A DNA stretch of 24,676 nucleotides, taken from contig DLMI01000220.1 of NCBI GenBank assembly GCA_002478145.1, positions 1 to 24,676 of the forward strand, in the 5' to 3' direction. The notes under the pieces are model-generated. The model was not told where the DNA came from and made no database searches. It worked only from the letters and a program-made list of their open reading frames with translations. Below are positions 1 through 7,673 of this stretch, one piece after another; position 1 is the stretch's first letter; every line of letters begins with the position of its first letter. The translations under genes and the position numbers were made by a program. Source of the stretch: Acidobacteria bacterium UBA7540 (lineage in GTDB: Bacteria; Acidobacteriota; Terriglobia; UBA7540).

Positions 1-46
1 ACGATGTACCCCGACTTCCCTAGCGGCGGGGGATAGTGGAAAGGCT

Positions 47-172
47 TTAATTGCCCTCGCTCCGCCGGATCGTCTCCTGCATGACCCGGTAGGCAATCTG
101 GTTCATGTCCTCGCGGGGTTGCCGCTTGGCTGGCTTCACTTTCGGTTTTGGTGCTGCTTTGGTCTTTTTCAT
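47..172 (-). CDS. Possible small basic protein, 41 aa
   Basis: A short frame encodes a lysine- and proline-rich N-terminus followed by an amphipathic segment with the string EDMNQIAYRVMQETIRR. I associate this kind of short basic protein with an NQ(I/A)AxRV core with Acidobacteriota genomes, but from memory only; no function is known to me. A strong Shine-Dalgarno sequence (GGGAGGAG) lies on the minus strand, but its spacing suits a different ATG at 186-188. That ATG opens another frame which runs off the left window edge without a stop. The 41-residue frame itself has only a weak AGG before its ATG. I prefer the 41-aa frame for its residue composition, but the choice is uncertain. Confidence 0.42.
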   Translation of the reverse strand: MKKTKAAPKPKVKPAKRQPREDMNQIAYRVMQETIRRSEGN

Positions 173-262
173 GCCTATAGTCTTGCATGTGCTCCTCCCT
201 GGTTCAAGCCCGAAAAGGGTGAAAATATTTCAAACTAGGACACTACCCGGCCGCCGGGTTTC

Positions 263-289
263 TTGACTTTGCTCTTCGGCGAGTATAAG
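263..289 (+). promoter_or_regulatory. Candidate sigma-70 promoter for the nth-like/ntrYX run
   Basis: TTGACT (263-268) is followed after 15 nt by TATAAG (284-289). The spacer is slightly short. Transcription would start about at the ATG at 300, giving an almost leaderless mRNA, which fits the lack of a clear ribosome binding site there. Confidence 0.4.
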
Positions 290-299
290 TTTCTGGAAT

Positions 300-1049
300 A
301 TGCAACGGGTGGCAAAGCAGCCGGGGATTCCCGCGGGCGAGTTGTTGCCCCGCTATTACTCTGTCCTGCGCGCCCGCTTTGGACCCCAGCAGTGGTGGCC
401 CGCCCGGACGCGCCTGGAAGTCATTCTGGGGGCCATCCTCACCCAGAACACCACCTGGCACAACGCCACTCTGGCTTTGCGCAACCTTCGCAAATCCCGC
501 CTGCTGAGCTGGCAGGCATTACGGCACGCCTGCCTTTCCGGTCTGGAGGCGTGTGTGCGACCCTCGGGCTTTTACAGGCAGAAAGCTCGAACCATCCGGG
601 ATTTTGTTGACTGGCTTTCGCGGGAGCACGCTGGCTCGTTGGATAGGCTATTCTCTGTGCCGACGGATGAACTCCGGCGCCGACTGTTGGACCTCCGGGG
701 TCTTGGGCCGGAAACGGCTGACGCCATCATCCTCTATGCTGCGCGGCGTCCCCTCTTCGTGGCGGATGCTTACACCCGGCGCGTATTGGCAAGGCATGGA
801 TTCGTCTCTGACGCCGCGGACTACGATCAAACCCAGGAGTTTCTGCACGCGCATTTACCGCCCGATACGTCTCTTTTTAACGAATTCCATGCGCTCCTGG
901 TCGCGGTGGGAAAGAAGCACTGCAAGCCCCAGTCCCCGAGGTGCGCGGGGTGCCCGCTGGAGGAATTCCTGCCCCAGGGAGGCGCTGCTCAACGGCTGGC
1001 GCAAGCCCCGGCGGGAACCTGCTCCTGGCAGGAACTTCAGCCTGCCTAA
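300..1049 (+). CDS. Endonuclease III-like DNA glycosylase (HhH-GPD family)
   Basis: Predicted base-excision repair glycosylase of the endonuclease III superfamily, 249 aa. It shows the N-terminal LTQNTTWHNA segment (about 47-56), a helix-hairpin-helix LRGLGPETADAI (132-143) and the catalytic Asp in FVADAYTRR (D156). Where Nth has its Schiff-base lysine this protein has Glu (E138, GPETA). This is typical of the monofunctional Mig/MagIII-like branch, so it probably removes a damaged or mismatched base without lyase activity. The iron-sulfur loop keeps three cysteines with correct spacing (C208, C215, C218), but the position of the fourth is Leu224. It ends 9 nt before the sensor kinase gene, so the two may be co-transcribed. 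The substrate cannot be told from sequence, so I give no symbol. Confidence 0.85.
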   Translation: MQRVAKQPGIPAGELLPRYYSVLRARFGPQQWWPARTRLEVILGAILTQNTTWHNATLALRNLRKSRLLSWQALRHACLSGLEACVRPSGFYRQKARTIRDFVDWLSREHAGSLDRLFSVPTDELRRRLLDLRGLGPETADAIILYAARRPLFVADAYTRRVLARHGFVSDAADYDQTQEFLHAHLPPDTSLFNEFHALLVAVGKKHCKPQSPRCAGCPLEEFLPQGGAAQRLAQAPAGTCSWQELQPA

Positions 1050-1058
1050 GGTTCGGAT

Positions 1059-3302
1059 ATGGGTGAAAATCCCTACGATCGTCGCAAGATTGCCTTGATT
1101 TTCTTGCTGGTGCTGGTGCCCGCTCTGTTCTTCCTGGGCTGGAGCCAGGCCTCGTTAAACCTTTCCTTCCTCCATCCCAGCAACCCTGAGGAAACACTCC
1201 TGCTGCTGGCGCTTTCCGCTGTCATCTTTCTGGCGTTCGTCATTTTTGCGTTGATTCTACTGCGCATTCTGCTGAAGTTGTACGTCGAGCGCCGGCAGCA
1301 ACGACTGGGCGCCAGGTTCAAAACCAAGATGGTGGTTGCCTTCCTGGGGCTTTCCTTGGTGCCGGTCTGTTTTCTCTTTGCCTTCGCCTACGGCCTGCTG
1401 AACCGGACCATCGACCGCTGGTTTGGGATTCCCTTTGACCTGATCCGCGCGGACTCGCAGGAAATAGTCCAGCAACTGCACTCCCTGGCGCAAAGCCGTT
1501 CCTCGCACATCGCCCACCACTTGGCCAGCAGCGAAATTATGGCCCGCGCCGTGGCCGCCTCCGACCATGAAGAAATCCTGCGCCTTTTCGAGCGCGAAGT
1601 GGCGGACCTTAATCTCGAGTCGGCGATGTGCTTCGACCGCCGTGGCAGGCTCCTTGCCCATGCCGGCGACCCGTTTCCGGATCCCTCCGAAGTTGCCAGG
1701 TTGTATCCCCAATTGTCCAGCGGCCGGGTTCCGCCCGCAGGTCTTTCCGGCAACTGGCGCTCTAGTGATTTCGAGATGTTCGTCTCCGCACAACCGCTCC
1801 TCGATTCTGCCGGGGGAGTCATGGGAACGGTGGTTGGCGTCACCCGCCTCCCCCTGAAACTGATGCTCATCTCTCAGGAGATTCAGCGTGAGGCGCAAAA
1901 ATACGCTCAGCTCAGCAGCGAGCGGCGGGCCCTCAAGCGCACCTACATTTCCATGCTTTGGTTGCTGACCCTGTTGATCCTATTTATCGCCACCTGGTTT
2001 GCATTGTTCCTCGCCAAGCAAGTCACAGTTCCCATCCAGGCCCTGGCCGAGGCTACGCAAGAGGTGTCCAGAGGCAATCTCGGCTTCCAGGTATCCACTC
2101 GCGCTGACGACGAACTCGGGATATTGATCCATTCCTTCAACGCCATGACCCGGCAACTTCAGGAGAACCGTCTGGCCATCGAGCAGGCCGCCAAGGAACT
2201 CCAGGCAGTCAACCGCCAGTTGGAGGAGCGCGGCAACACCATTGAAGCCATTCTCGAGAACATCCCCACCGGCGTCATCTCCTTCGACCCCCAGGGCCAG
2301 ATAACCAGCGTGAACAAGATGGCAAAACGCATGTTTGGCCGCGACGATATGCGAGCCGTCCGAACCTTGGCCGATCTTTTCACCCCCGAGGATACCCGCG
2401 ACGTGGCCCGCCTTTTTCGCCGCGCCACGCGCCAAGGTGTGGCCTCGCGGCAATTGGAACTCGATCTCGGCGGGCGCCGCGCCTTCACCTCCCTGACGGT
2501 GTCTTCAGTTCGTGCTCGGCACGGCAAAATTGGGTCCGTGCTTGTTCTTGAGGATTTGTCCGAGCTCGTGCAGGCTCAAAAGGCCGCGGCCTGGCAGGAA
2601 GTTGCGCAGCGCGTGGCGCACGAGATCAAGAACCCCCTCACTCCCATTCAACTTTCCACCGAGCGGATCAGGCGACTCATCGAGCGCGCGGGGGCGCTTC
2701 CGCCGGACCTGCTGCGCGCCGTCTCCGAGAGCGCCTCGTTGGTGGGCCGCGAAGTGGCCACGCTGAAATCACTGGTGGATGAATTCTCGGCCTTCGCGCG
2801 TTTTCCCGCCTCCAAACCTCTTCCCTCCAGCCTGAACGCCATTGTCGAAAACGCCTTGAAGATCTTCGATGGCCGCCTGAGCGGGATTGAAATCCATCGG
2901 GATTTGTCCCCCAATCTGCCGCTCGCCCCGGTCGATCCTGAACAGATGAAACGCGCTGTGGCCAACCTGATTGACAATGCCGCCGAGGCCCTCGAACACG
3001 CGCTGCGGAAGGAAATCTGGGTTCGAACCGCGCTCGATGCCGAGCACGACGTCGCGGAAATCACCGTGGCGGACAGCGGCCCGGGCATCGCCCCGGAGGA
3101 CAAAGAAAAGCTGTTCCTTCCTTTTTTCTCCACCAAGCATCGCGGCACGGGCTTGGGTTTGGCCATCGTCAGTCGAATCGTCGCCGAACAAAAGGGGATA
3201 ATCCGGGTGGAGGAAAATCAACCCACAGGCACCAAATTCATCATTGAACTGCCTGTCGAGCGCGCCCCTGTCGAGCCTCCCGTCCCCGCACGCGAACAGT
3301 AG
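1059..3302 (+). CDS. ntrY: NtrY-type membrane sensor histidine kinase
   Basis: A 747-aa membrane histidine kinase that should autophosphorylate and pass phosphate to the regulator encoded next. Hydrophobic segments at about 11-30, 47-72 and 90-113, and a fourth at 298-319, flank an extracytoplasmic sensor region (about 120-295). A HAMP linker (about 320-372), a coiled region, a PAS domain (about 392-500) and the kinase core follow. The H-box is RVAHEIKNPLTPIQLS with phospho-acceptor H521. The N-box is NLIDNAAEAL (636-645), G1 is DSGPGI (672-677) and G2 is GTGLGLAI. This three-plus-one membrane layout and the H-box match NtrY of the nitrogen two-component system. The signal sensed is not evident; in many phyla NtrYX homologues respond to redox or cell-envelope state rather than nitrogen. 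Confidence 0.9.
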   Translation: MGENPYDRRKIALIFLLVLVPALFFLGWSQASLNLSFLHPSNPEETLLLLALSAVIFLAFVIFALILLRILLKLYVERRQQRLGARFKTKMVVAFLGLSLVPVCFLFAFAYGLLNRTIDRWFGIPFDLIRADSQEIVQQLHSLAQSRSSHIAHHLASSEIMARAVAASDHEEILRLFEREVADLNLESAMCFDRRGRLLAHAGDPFPDPSEVARLYPQLSSGRVPPAGLSGNWRSSDFEMFVSAQPLLDSAGGVMGTVVGVTRLPLKLMLISQEIQREAQKYAQLSSERRALKRTYISMLWLLTLLILFIATWFALFLAKQVTVPIQALAEATQEVSRGNLGFQVSTRADDELGILIHSFNAMTRQLQENRLAIEQAAKELQAVNRQLEERGNTIEAILENIPTGVISFDPQGQITSVNKMAKRMFGRDDMRAVRTLADLFTPEDTRDVARLFRRATRQGVASRQLELDLGGRRAFTSLTVSSVRARHGKIGSVLVLEDLSELVQAQKAAAWQEVAQRVAHEIKNPLTPIQLSTERIRRLIERAGALPPDLLRAVSESASLVGREVATLKSLVDEFSAFARFPASKPLPSSLNAIVENALKIFDGRLSGIEIHRDLSPNLPLAPVDPEQMKRAVANLIDNAAEALEHALRKEIWVRTALDAEHDVAEITVADSGPGIAPEDKEKLFLPFFSTKHRGTGLGLAIVSRIVAEQKGIIRVEENQPTGTKFIIELPVERAPVEPPVPAREQ

Positions 3303-3320
3303 GCAGTCGATAGCCGGCGG

Positions 3321-3408
3321 GTAATCCAAAATCCAAATCTAAAATCCAAAATCGCAGCGGGGGGGGGGAGACAATTCAGAGTTCATAATTTATAATTTAG
3401 AATTCACA
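3321..3408 (+). repeat. Degenerate short repeats and a G10 run in the ntrY-ntrX gap
   Basis: Words of the type AAAATCCAAA recur between 3321 and 3354. A run of ten G follows (3359-3368), then an AT-rich stretch of repeated words resembling TTCATAATTTATAATT up to the ntrX start. No Shine-Dalgarno sequence is visible directly before the ATG at 3409. Confidence 0.7.
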
Positions 3409-4779
3409 ATGACGCGCTATTCCGTTCTGATTGTCGATGATGAACCAGGCATTCGCGAGTCGCTCACAAGTGTCCTGCAAGATGAAGGATACGTTGTGGA
3501 CGCGGTGGAAAGCGGCGAAGCCTGTCTGGATTTTCTTGCCCACCACAATTGCGATGTGATGTTGCTGGACATCTGGCTTCCCGGCATGGATGGCATCCAG
3601 GCGCTGGAGAAAATCCAGGCTCTCGACAGCCCGCCCATCGTGATCATGATTTCCGGCCACGGAACGATTGACGCTGCGGTGCGCTCCACGAAATTGGGCG
3701 CCTTTGATTTCATAGAAAAGCCTCTTTCCATTGATAAGACTCTCCTGACGTTGAAACACGCGGCCGAGCAATTAAAGCTGGCCACACAGAACCGCCAGTT
3801 GCGTGAGGAATTGCAGGGCCAATACCGCATCATTGGTGAAAGCGTCCCCATGAAGGCCTTACGCCAGCAGTTAGCTCTGGCGGCTCCCACCAACGGCCGC
3901 GTCCTGATTTTTGGCGAAAGTGGGACGGGAAAGGAATTGGTCGCGCATGCCTTGCATCTTCTCAGTCTCCGCGCCCAGCAACCTTTTGTGGAAGTCAACT
4001 GCGCCGCTATTCCCGAGGAGCTGATCGAAAGCGAATTGTTCGGCCACGTGAAAGGCTCTTTCACCGGGGCCGTAGAAGACAAGGTGGGCAAGTTCGAGCA
4101 GGCCCACGGCGGCACGCTGTTCCTGGACGAAGTCGGTGACATGAGCCTGCGCACCCAATCCAAGGTCTTGCGCGTCATCGAGGAGCAGCGCTTCACGCCC
4201 GTAGGCTCGGGCAATAACCTCACCGTGGATGTGCGTGTGATCGCCGCCACCAACAAGAACCTGGGGGAGGAGATCCAGAAGGGCAACTTCCGGGAAGACC
4301 TGTTTTACCGGCTCAACGTCATCCCCTTTTTTGTTCCCCCCCTGCGCGACCATGGGGAGGATATTCCTGCCCTCGCCAACTATTTTCTGGCGGAATTCGC
4401 CCGCGCTTATGGCCGCCGGCCAAAGCACTTTTCCGAATCCGCCCTGGAAGTGATTCTAGGCTACCGATGGCCGGGCAACGTCCGCGAGCTGCGCAACCTT
4501 GTGGAACGGCTGGTCATCATGGTGCAGGGCGAAAGAATCGAGCGCCGGCACCTTCCCCCTTCCCTCCATCACGACCATGCGCGCTCCGATTCCACCAAAA
4601 CGCCGGTCACCGGTTTCTCCTCCCTCCAGGAAGCCCGCGCCGCTTACGAGCGCGATTACATCCTGCGCAAGCTGGAGGAAAACCAAGGCAACGTCACCCG
4701 CACCGCCGAAGCTCTCGGCCTGGAGCGCAGCCATCTTTACCGGAAAATGAAATCCCTCGGAATCGCCGTGAGCGGGTAG
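3409..4779 (+). CDS. ntrX: NtrX/NtrC-family sigma-54 response regulator
   Basis: A 456-aa response regulator, partner of the kinase upstream. The receiver domain (1-120) has the acidic pocket DDE at 10-12, phospho-acceptor D54 (LLDIW) and K104. The central AAA+ domain has Walker A GESGTGKE (169-176), the sigma-54 contact loop as GSFTGA (216-221) and Walker B GGTLFLDE (about 234-241). A Fis-type helix-turn-helix ends the protein (NVTRTAEALGLERSHLYRKM, about 428-447). It should activate sigma-54 promoters after phosphorylation. The loop reads GSFTGA rather than GAFTGA, a known variation whose effect is uncertain. I call it NtrX rather than NtrC because of the adjacent NtrY-type kinase; the receiver-AAA-Fis layout alone would not separate them. 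No terminator is obvious after the stop. Confidence 0.9.
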   Translation: MTRYSVLIVDDEPGIRESLTSVLQDEGYVVDAVESGEACLDFLAHHNCDVMLLDIWLPGMDGIQALEKIQALDSPPIVIMISGHGTIDAAVRSTKLGAFDFIEKPLSIDKTLLTLKHAAEQLKLATQNRQLREELQGQYRIIGESVPMKALRQQLALAAPTNGRVLIFGESGTGKELVAHALHLLSLRAQQPFVEVNCAAIPEELIESELFGHVKGSFTGAVEDKVGKFEQAHGGTLFLDEVGDMSLRTQSKVLRVIEEQRFTPVGSGNNLTVDVRVIAATNKNLGEEIQKGNFREDLFYRLNVIPFFVPPLRDHGEDIPALANYFLAEFARAYGRRPKHFSESALEVILGYRWPGNVRELRNLVERLVIMVQGERIERRHLPPSLHHDHARSDSTKTPVTGFSSLQEARAAYERDYILRKLEENQGNVTRTAEALGLERSHLYRKMKSLGIAVSG

Positions 4780-5000
4780 GCTAGGCATTAACATCGAACG
4801 ACGGGTTCATTGTCTCCGTGAACTCGAAATCGCCACTTCCAGCCGGAGCGTTTTGTGGGCACGGGTTCCCTGCCTCAAGGCAGCCTCTGCGGCAAATCGG
4901 TTCGTACAAAGGACCAGTCATCTAGCCCGGCGCAGCAGGCGGCTCCTCAACATGGCACTAAGATGCCTTTCTTGAGTAACCAGGCAGGTCGTTTGGAAGC

Positions 5001-5077
5001 TGGCGGGGACGACGGGATTCGAACCCGTGGCCTCATGCGTGACAGGCATGCGTTCTAACCAGCTGAACTACGTCCCC
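5001..5077 (-). tRNA. tRNA-Asp(GTC)
   Basis: On the minus strand a 77-nt cloverleaf starts GGGGACG. Its anticodon stem-loop is CATGC-CTGTCAC-GCATG (anticodon GTC), its T-arm contains GGTTCGAATCC, and the 3' end is CGTCCCC-G-CCA, so the CCA is encoded. All stems pair. The stretch 4780-5000 before it holds nothing I recognise. Confidence 0.97.
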
Positions 5078-5080
5078 GGC

Positions 5081-5219
5081 GGAATTGATTCATTGGCTCA
5101 TCGGGTCATTGATTCATTGCAAGACCAGATTCGCCAACCGCAGAGCTTGCTCGCTTGCTTTCCCTCCTGTCCAGATCCTTCGATGGCTCAATGACGCGAT
5201 GAACCAATGACTCAATTCC
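5081..5219. repeat. Inverted repeat (31-nt arms) between two tRNA genes
   Basis: Arm one is at 5081-5111 and arm two at 5189-5219. The reverse complement of arm two matches arm one at about 28 of 31 positions. Inside each arm the words TTGATTCATTG, GGCTCATC and similar recur, so the arms are built from a degenerate short unit. The 77-nt centre shows no feature I recognise. The repeat fills the whole gap between the tRNAs. Confidence 0.85.
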
Positions 5220-5221
5220 TC

Positions 5222-5298
5222 TGGTGGGCGGTATCCGGCTCGAACGGATGACCTTCTGCTTGTAAGGCAGACGCTCTAGCCAACTGAGCTAACCGCCC
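5222..5298 (-). tRNA. tRNA-Val(TAC)
   Basis: On the minus strand a 77-nt cloverleaf starts GGGCGGTTAGCTCAG. Its anticodon stem-loop is TCTGC-CTTACAA-GCAGA (anticodon TAC) and its T-loop is GTTCGAG. It ends ACCGCCC-A-CCA, so the CCA is encoded. It lies upstream of tRNA-Asp on the same strand and may be co-transcribed with it through the inverted repeat. Confidence 0.96.
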
Positions 5299-5339
5299 TG
5301 GACCGTCCGAACCCAAGGGCGCGCCACAACACGCGAACC

Positions 5340-5367
5340 TTGACACCTGCAACCTCTGAAATATACA
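5340..5367 (+). promoter_or_regulatory. Sigma-70 promoter for the DUF507 pair
   Basis: A consensus TTGACA (5340-5345) is followed by a 16-nt spacer and TATACA (5362-5367). Transcription would start near 5374. The leader carries AAGGAGAGGG (5387-5396) ahead of the ATG at 5408, a somewhat long but usable spacing. Confidence 0.65.
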
Positions 5368-5407
5368 CTAGCGTGTCGCGAGCGTCAAGGAGAGGGCTTC
5401 CGGTTCT

Positions 5408-5686
5408 ATGCAGTTTCAGCGCGAGTACGTCGCCTACATGGCCAAGCAGGTTCTGAAGCGTCTTAGCGACGACGGGCTTGTCACTTTTGAACAGCCGGAA
5501 TACGTCACCGAGGTTATAAACCAGGTGATGTTTGAAGAGTTGAGCCTTGAGGACCGCATTAACGACGAAGTGCGAAAAATCCTGGAAGAACACGGAAACC
5601 AGATGAAAGAGCTGGGGGCCAGCTACGAAGACGCCTTTAAGGCCATCAAGAAGGAGTTGGTGCGCCAGCGCAAGGTTGTTCTCTGA
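5408..5686 (+). CDS. DUF507 family protein (first copy)
   Basis: A 92-aa charged, mainly helical protein starting MQFQREYVAYMAKQVLKRL and ending in a basic tail. The N-terminal helix pair, the LEDRINDEVRKILEEH segment and the overall length match DUF507, a family of unknown function common in Acidobacteriota, Aquificota and deltaproteobacterial lineages. There is no signal peptide or membrane segment, so it should be cytoplasmic. A second, diverged DUF507 gene starts about 20 nt downstream; such pairs suggest two subunits of one complex, which is inference. No catalytic motif is visible. Confidence 0.85.
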   Translation: MQFQREYVAYMAKQVLKRLSDDGLVTFEQPEYVTEVINQVMFEELSLEDRINDEVRKILEEHGNQMKELGASYEDAFKAIKKELVRQRKVVL

Positions 5687-5705
5687 GGCTGCGGGTCTTT
5701 CGACT

Positions 5706-5996
5706 ATGAAGATGAGTCATGAAAAAATCGTTCAGGTCTCGCACCAAGTTATAGCCGCCATCGAGGCTCTGGACGAAGTGGAAATATACGAGGAGCCCAA
5801 CACGATCCGGCAGCAAGTCGTCAAGATCCTTACGGATCTCATGCACGACGAAGAGAAGATCGACCAGATCGTCAAGGCCCGCATCGCCTCCCAAAAGCGA
5901 ACCATTCCGGAGGGCGGCGGCGAATGGGAGATCCTGTACAGAAAATACTATTCTGAAGAACTGCGGAAGCTGGGGATCGCTACCCCACCAACCTAA
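5706..5996 (+). CDS. DUF507 family protein (second copy)
   Basis: A 96-aa cytoplasmic protein. It carries the typical DUF507 end: SQKRTIPEGGGEWEILYR followed by KYYSEELRKLG. The N-terminus MSHEKIVQVSHQVIAAIE aligns with the first helix of the family. I place the start at ATG 5706 (MKMSHEK); the next ATG at 5712 is equally possible. An upstream ATG at 5676 would overlap the previous gene and add residues outside the family. It shares an operon with the first copy and is the more canonical of the two. Function is unknown. Confidence 0.87.
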   Translation: MKMSHEKIVQVSHQVIAAIEALDEVEIYEEPNTIRQQVVKILTDLMHDEEKIDQIVKARIASQKRTIPEGGGEWEILYRKYYSEELRKLGIATPPT

Positions 5997-6000
5997 CCTC

Positions 6001-6020
6001 ATGTCTGATTCCCCAGACAT
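6001..6020 (+). terminator. Candidate terminator hairpin after the DUF507 operon
   Basis: ATGTCTG (6001-6007) and CAGACAT (6014-6020) form a perfect 7-bp stem with a 6-nt loop, 4 nt after the stop of the second DUF507 gene. The tail TTACGTTT is only moderately T-rich. The rest of the gap to 6237 holds nothing I recognise. Confidence 0.45.
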
Positions 6021-6237
6021 TTACGTTTAACCCAAATTCCAAAATTGAACCGGAGGAGTCTCTCTCAGCCATCTTGGCGGCCGACATTGAAGGTGCAACT
6101 TCCGATTTCGGCCTTGAACATACTGTAACGCCCGGACTCCGACGCGCCGGACGCAATCATACGCCGATTGCGGCGGGCGCAAACCAGCGGCCGCCCGCGC
6201 GTGCGGACGGCCATTCATGAACTGGCTATAGAAAGCT

Positions 6238-7245
6238 CTAATCCCGGCGCTTGAGTACGGGAGGTTGGTCGCCTCCGCTAGTATCCGTACCCTGCGGTGG
6301 CTGTTGGGTTTGAGTGGTTGTCTGGTCAGTTGGCGCGCGCTTGCGCAGAGTGGGTCCGCCGGTGTCGCCGGGCTTTAGTTTCTTCCGGTTGCTGATCACC
6401 TGTTGGAGCCGGGCCTTTACATCGTCAAATTCCGACGTTGACACGAGGTACTGCTCGCGTTTGGGCAGGATCTGTTTAATTTCCTCTTCGCACTTGATTA
6501 TTCGCTCTCCGGTGGGTGGGTGGTCCGCGAAAACGCTGGGTACAGTTCCGGGGACCCGTCGCTCCTCTTCCATGACCTTGCCGAAGAATGCGACGTAGGA
6601 GTTGGGGTCGTACCCCGCCTTGTACATGTATTGAATCCCCAGGTAATCCGCCTCTTCCTCGTAGCCCCGGCTGAACTTCAAAAAGGCCATCGGCACACCA
6701 TTCATGTAAGCTTCCATAACGCCCATGTACACAGGATAGGACATGGGAATGAAGATGAGTGGGATCATGGCAAACTGCGCCACGGTCATCTTGGTCATTT
6801 GGCTTGCCCAGTGGCGGCAGGCCACATGCGCGATTTCATGCCCTATCACTCCCGCCACTTGATCTTCCTCTTCCGCAGCCAGAATCAAGCCGGTATTGAC
6901 GTAGAGAAAGCCGCCGGGCAAGGCGAAGGCGTTCAACTCCGGCGAGTCGATCACTTTCACCGTGAGGGGTATCTTAAGGTCGGAGTTCCGAGCCACGTTC
7001 TGCGCGACTCTGTTGACGTACTCATTGACCACAGGATCGGTGAGCAACTTTGCTTGACGATCGATTTCAGTGGAGTACTGCTTTCCCATCGCAATTTCTT
7101 TTTCCTCTGAAATTATGCTCTTGTGCGCCACTTTCCGGTTCCCGATCTCGTCGACGTCCTTCTTGTCGTCTCCGCCACGCACAGGGAGGGCGGCAAGGCA
7201 GAACATTGCAAGAAGCGCTATCACTTGCATTCGCGATCTGCTCAT
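6238..7245 (-). CDS. M48 family zinc metalloprotease, exported
   Basis: A 335-aa zinc protease of the M48 family (BepA/LoiP-like exported group rather than the multi-pass HtpX). A signal peptide is visible at 1-24 (basic MSRSR, hydrophobic core, ALPVRGG). The active site is VIGHEIAHVACRH with zinc ligands in HEIAH (136-140), and the third ligand is Glu196 in SRGYEEEAD. The tail (about 275-335) is Thr-, Gln- and Pro-rich and probably disordered. I chose ATG 7245 because AGGAG lies 7 nt before it; an ATG 21 nt further upstream lacks this. The role is probably quality control of envelope proteins, which is inferred from the family. The gene stands alone and converges on the DUF507 operon. Confidence 0.9.
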   Translation of the reverse strand: MSRSRMQVIALLAMFCLAALPVRGGDDKKDVDEIGNRKVAHKSIISEEKEIAMGKQYSTEIDRQAKLLTDPVVNEYVNRVAQNVARNSDLKIPLTVKVIDSPELNAFALPGGFLYVNTGLILAAEEEDQVAGVIGHEIAHVACRHWASQMTKMTVAQFAMIPLIFIPMSYPVYMGVMEAYMNGVPMAFLKFSRGYEEEADYLGIQYMYKAGYDPNSYVAFFGKVMEEERRVPGTVPSVFADHPPTGERIIKCEEEIKQILPKREQYLVSTSEFDDVKARLQQVISNRKKLKPGDTGGPTLRKRAPTDQTTTQTQQPPQGTDTSGGDQPPVLKRRD

Positions 7246-7275
7246 AGGTTTACTCCTGGTGGCCAAGCCTCCTTC

Positions 7276-7284
7276 ATTATATCA
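7276..7284 (-). promoter_or_regulatory. Extended -10 promoter for the M48 protease gene
   Basis: On the minus strand TGATATAAT is an extended -10 element with a perfect TATAAT, about 31 nt before the start codon. The -35 region is poor (around TATCAA), as is usual with an extended -10. Confidence 0.6.
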
Positions 7285-7673
7285 CTTTAACAGGTCATTG
7301 ATAGTCTGATGGCGATGATCCCCATCCTCCCCTTCTTCGCCACCCAGCGATTGGATTGCAAGTTGGCGCCAAGAGTTGTATCCGCCCGGAGAGATTTGGC
7401 AGTTTTCCGGCAAGCTTTTGCCTTGTTGCATGCACGTGAGTTGTGCGTAACCGGTTGGCTGGTCAACGGAACCTGTGAACCCCTTGTCCGACGAGGCTGT
7501 GGGAGGGGCGTCAGGTTCTCCGGTAGTCATACAGCACGGGCCTTGCCCGCAGGCAAACACTAGGTTTTCTTCGCCCCGCCGTGGCGGGCTGATTGACGAT
7601 TCCCAATTGAAAAACCGGACTTCAACCAATGCTTTATCTATTCATCAAAACTGCATAGTAGGATAGATGTTGA
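7285..7673. other. Gap of about 390 bp without a credible gene
   Basis: Open frames here lack start signals and family-like sequence. The one structure seen is the palindrome CCCGCC-GT-GGCGGG (7575-7588), about 85 nt after the stop of the GH35 gene. On the minus strand it is followed by GAAGAAAACC, so it could serve as a weak terminator. A near-identical palindrome occurs at 18232-18245. Confidence 0.5.

Noticed and set aside
4855..5058. A plus-strand frame ending in DDGIRTRGLMRDRHAF
   Set aside because: Its end is the antisense of tRNA-Asp, a well-known source of false proteins.
7282..7629. A 115-aa minus-strand frame before the M48 gene
   Set aside because: It overlaps the M48 promoter and a palindrome, has no ribosome binding site and resembles no family.
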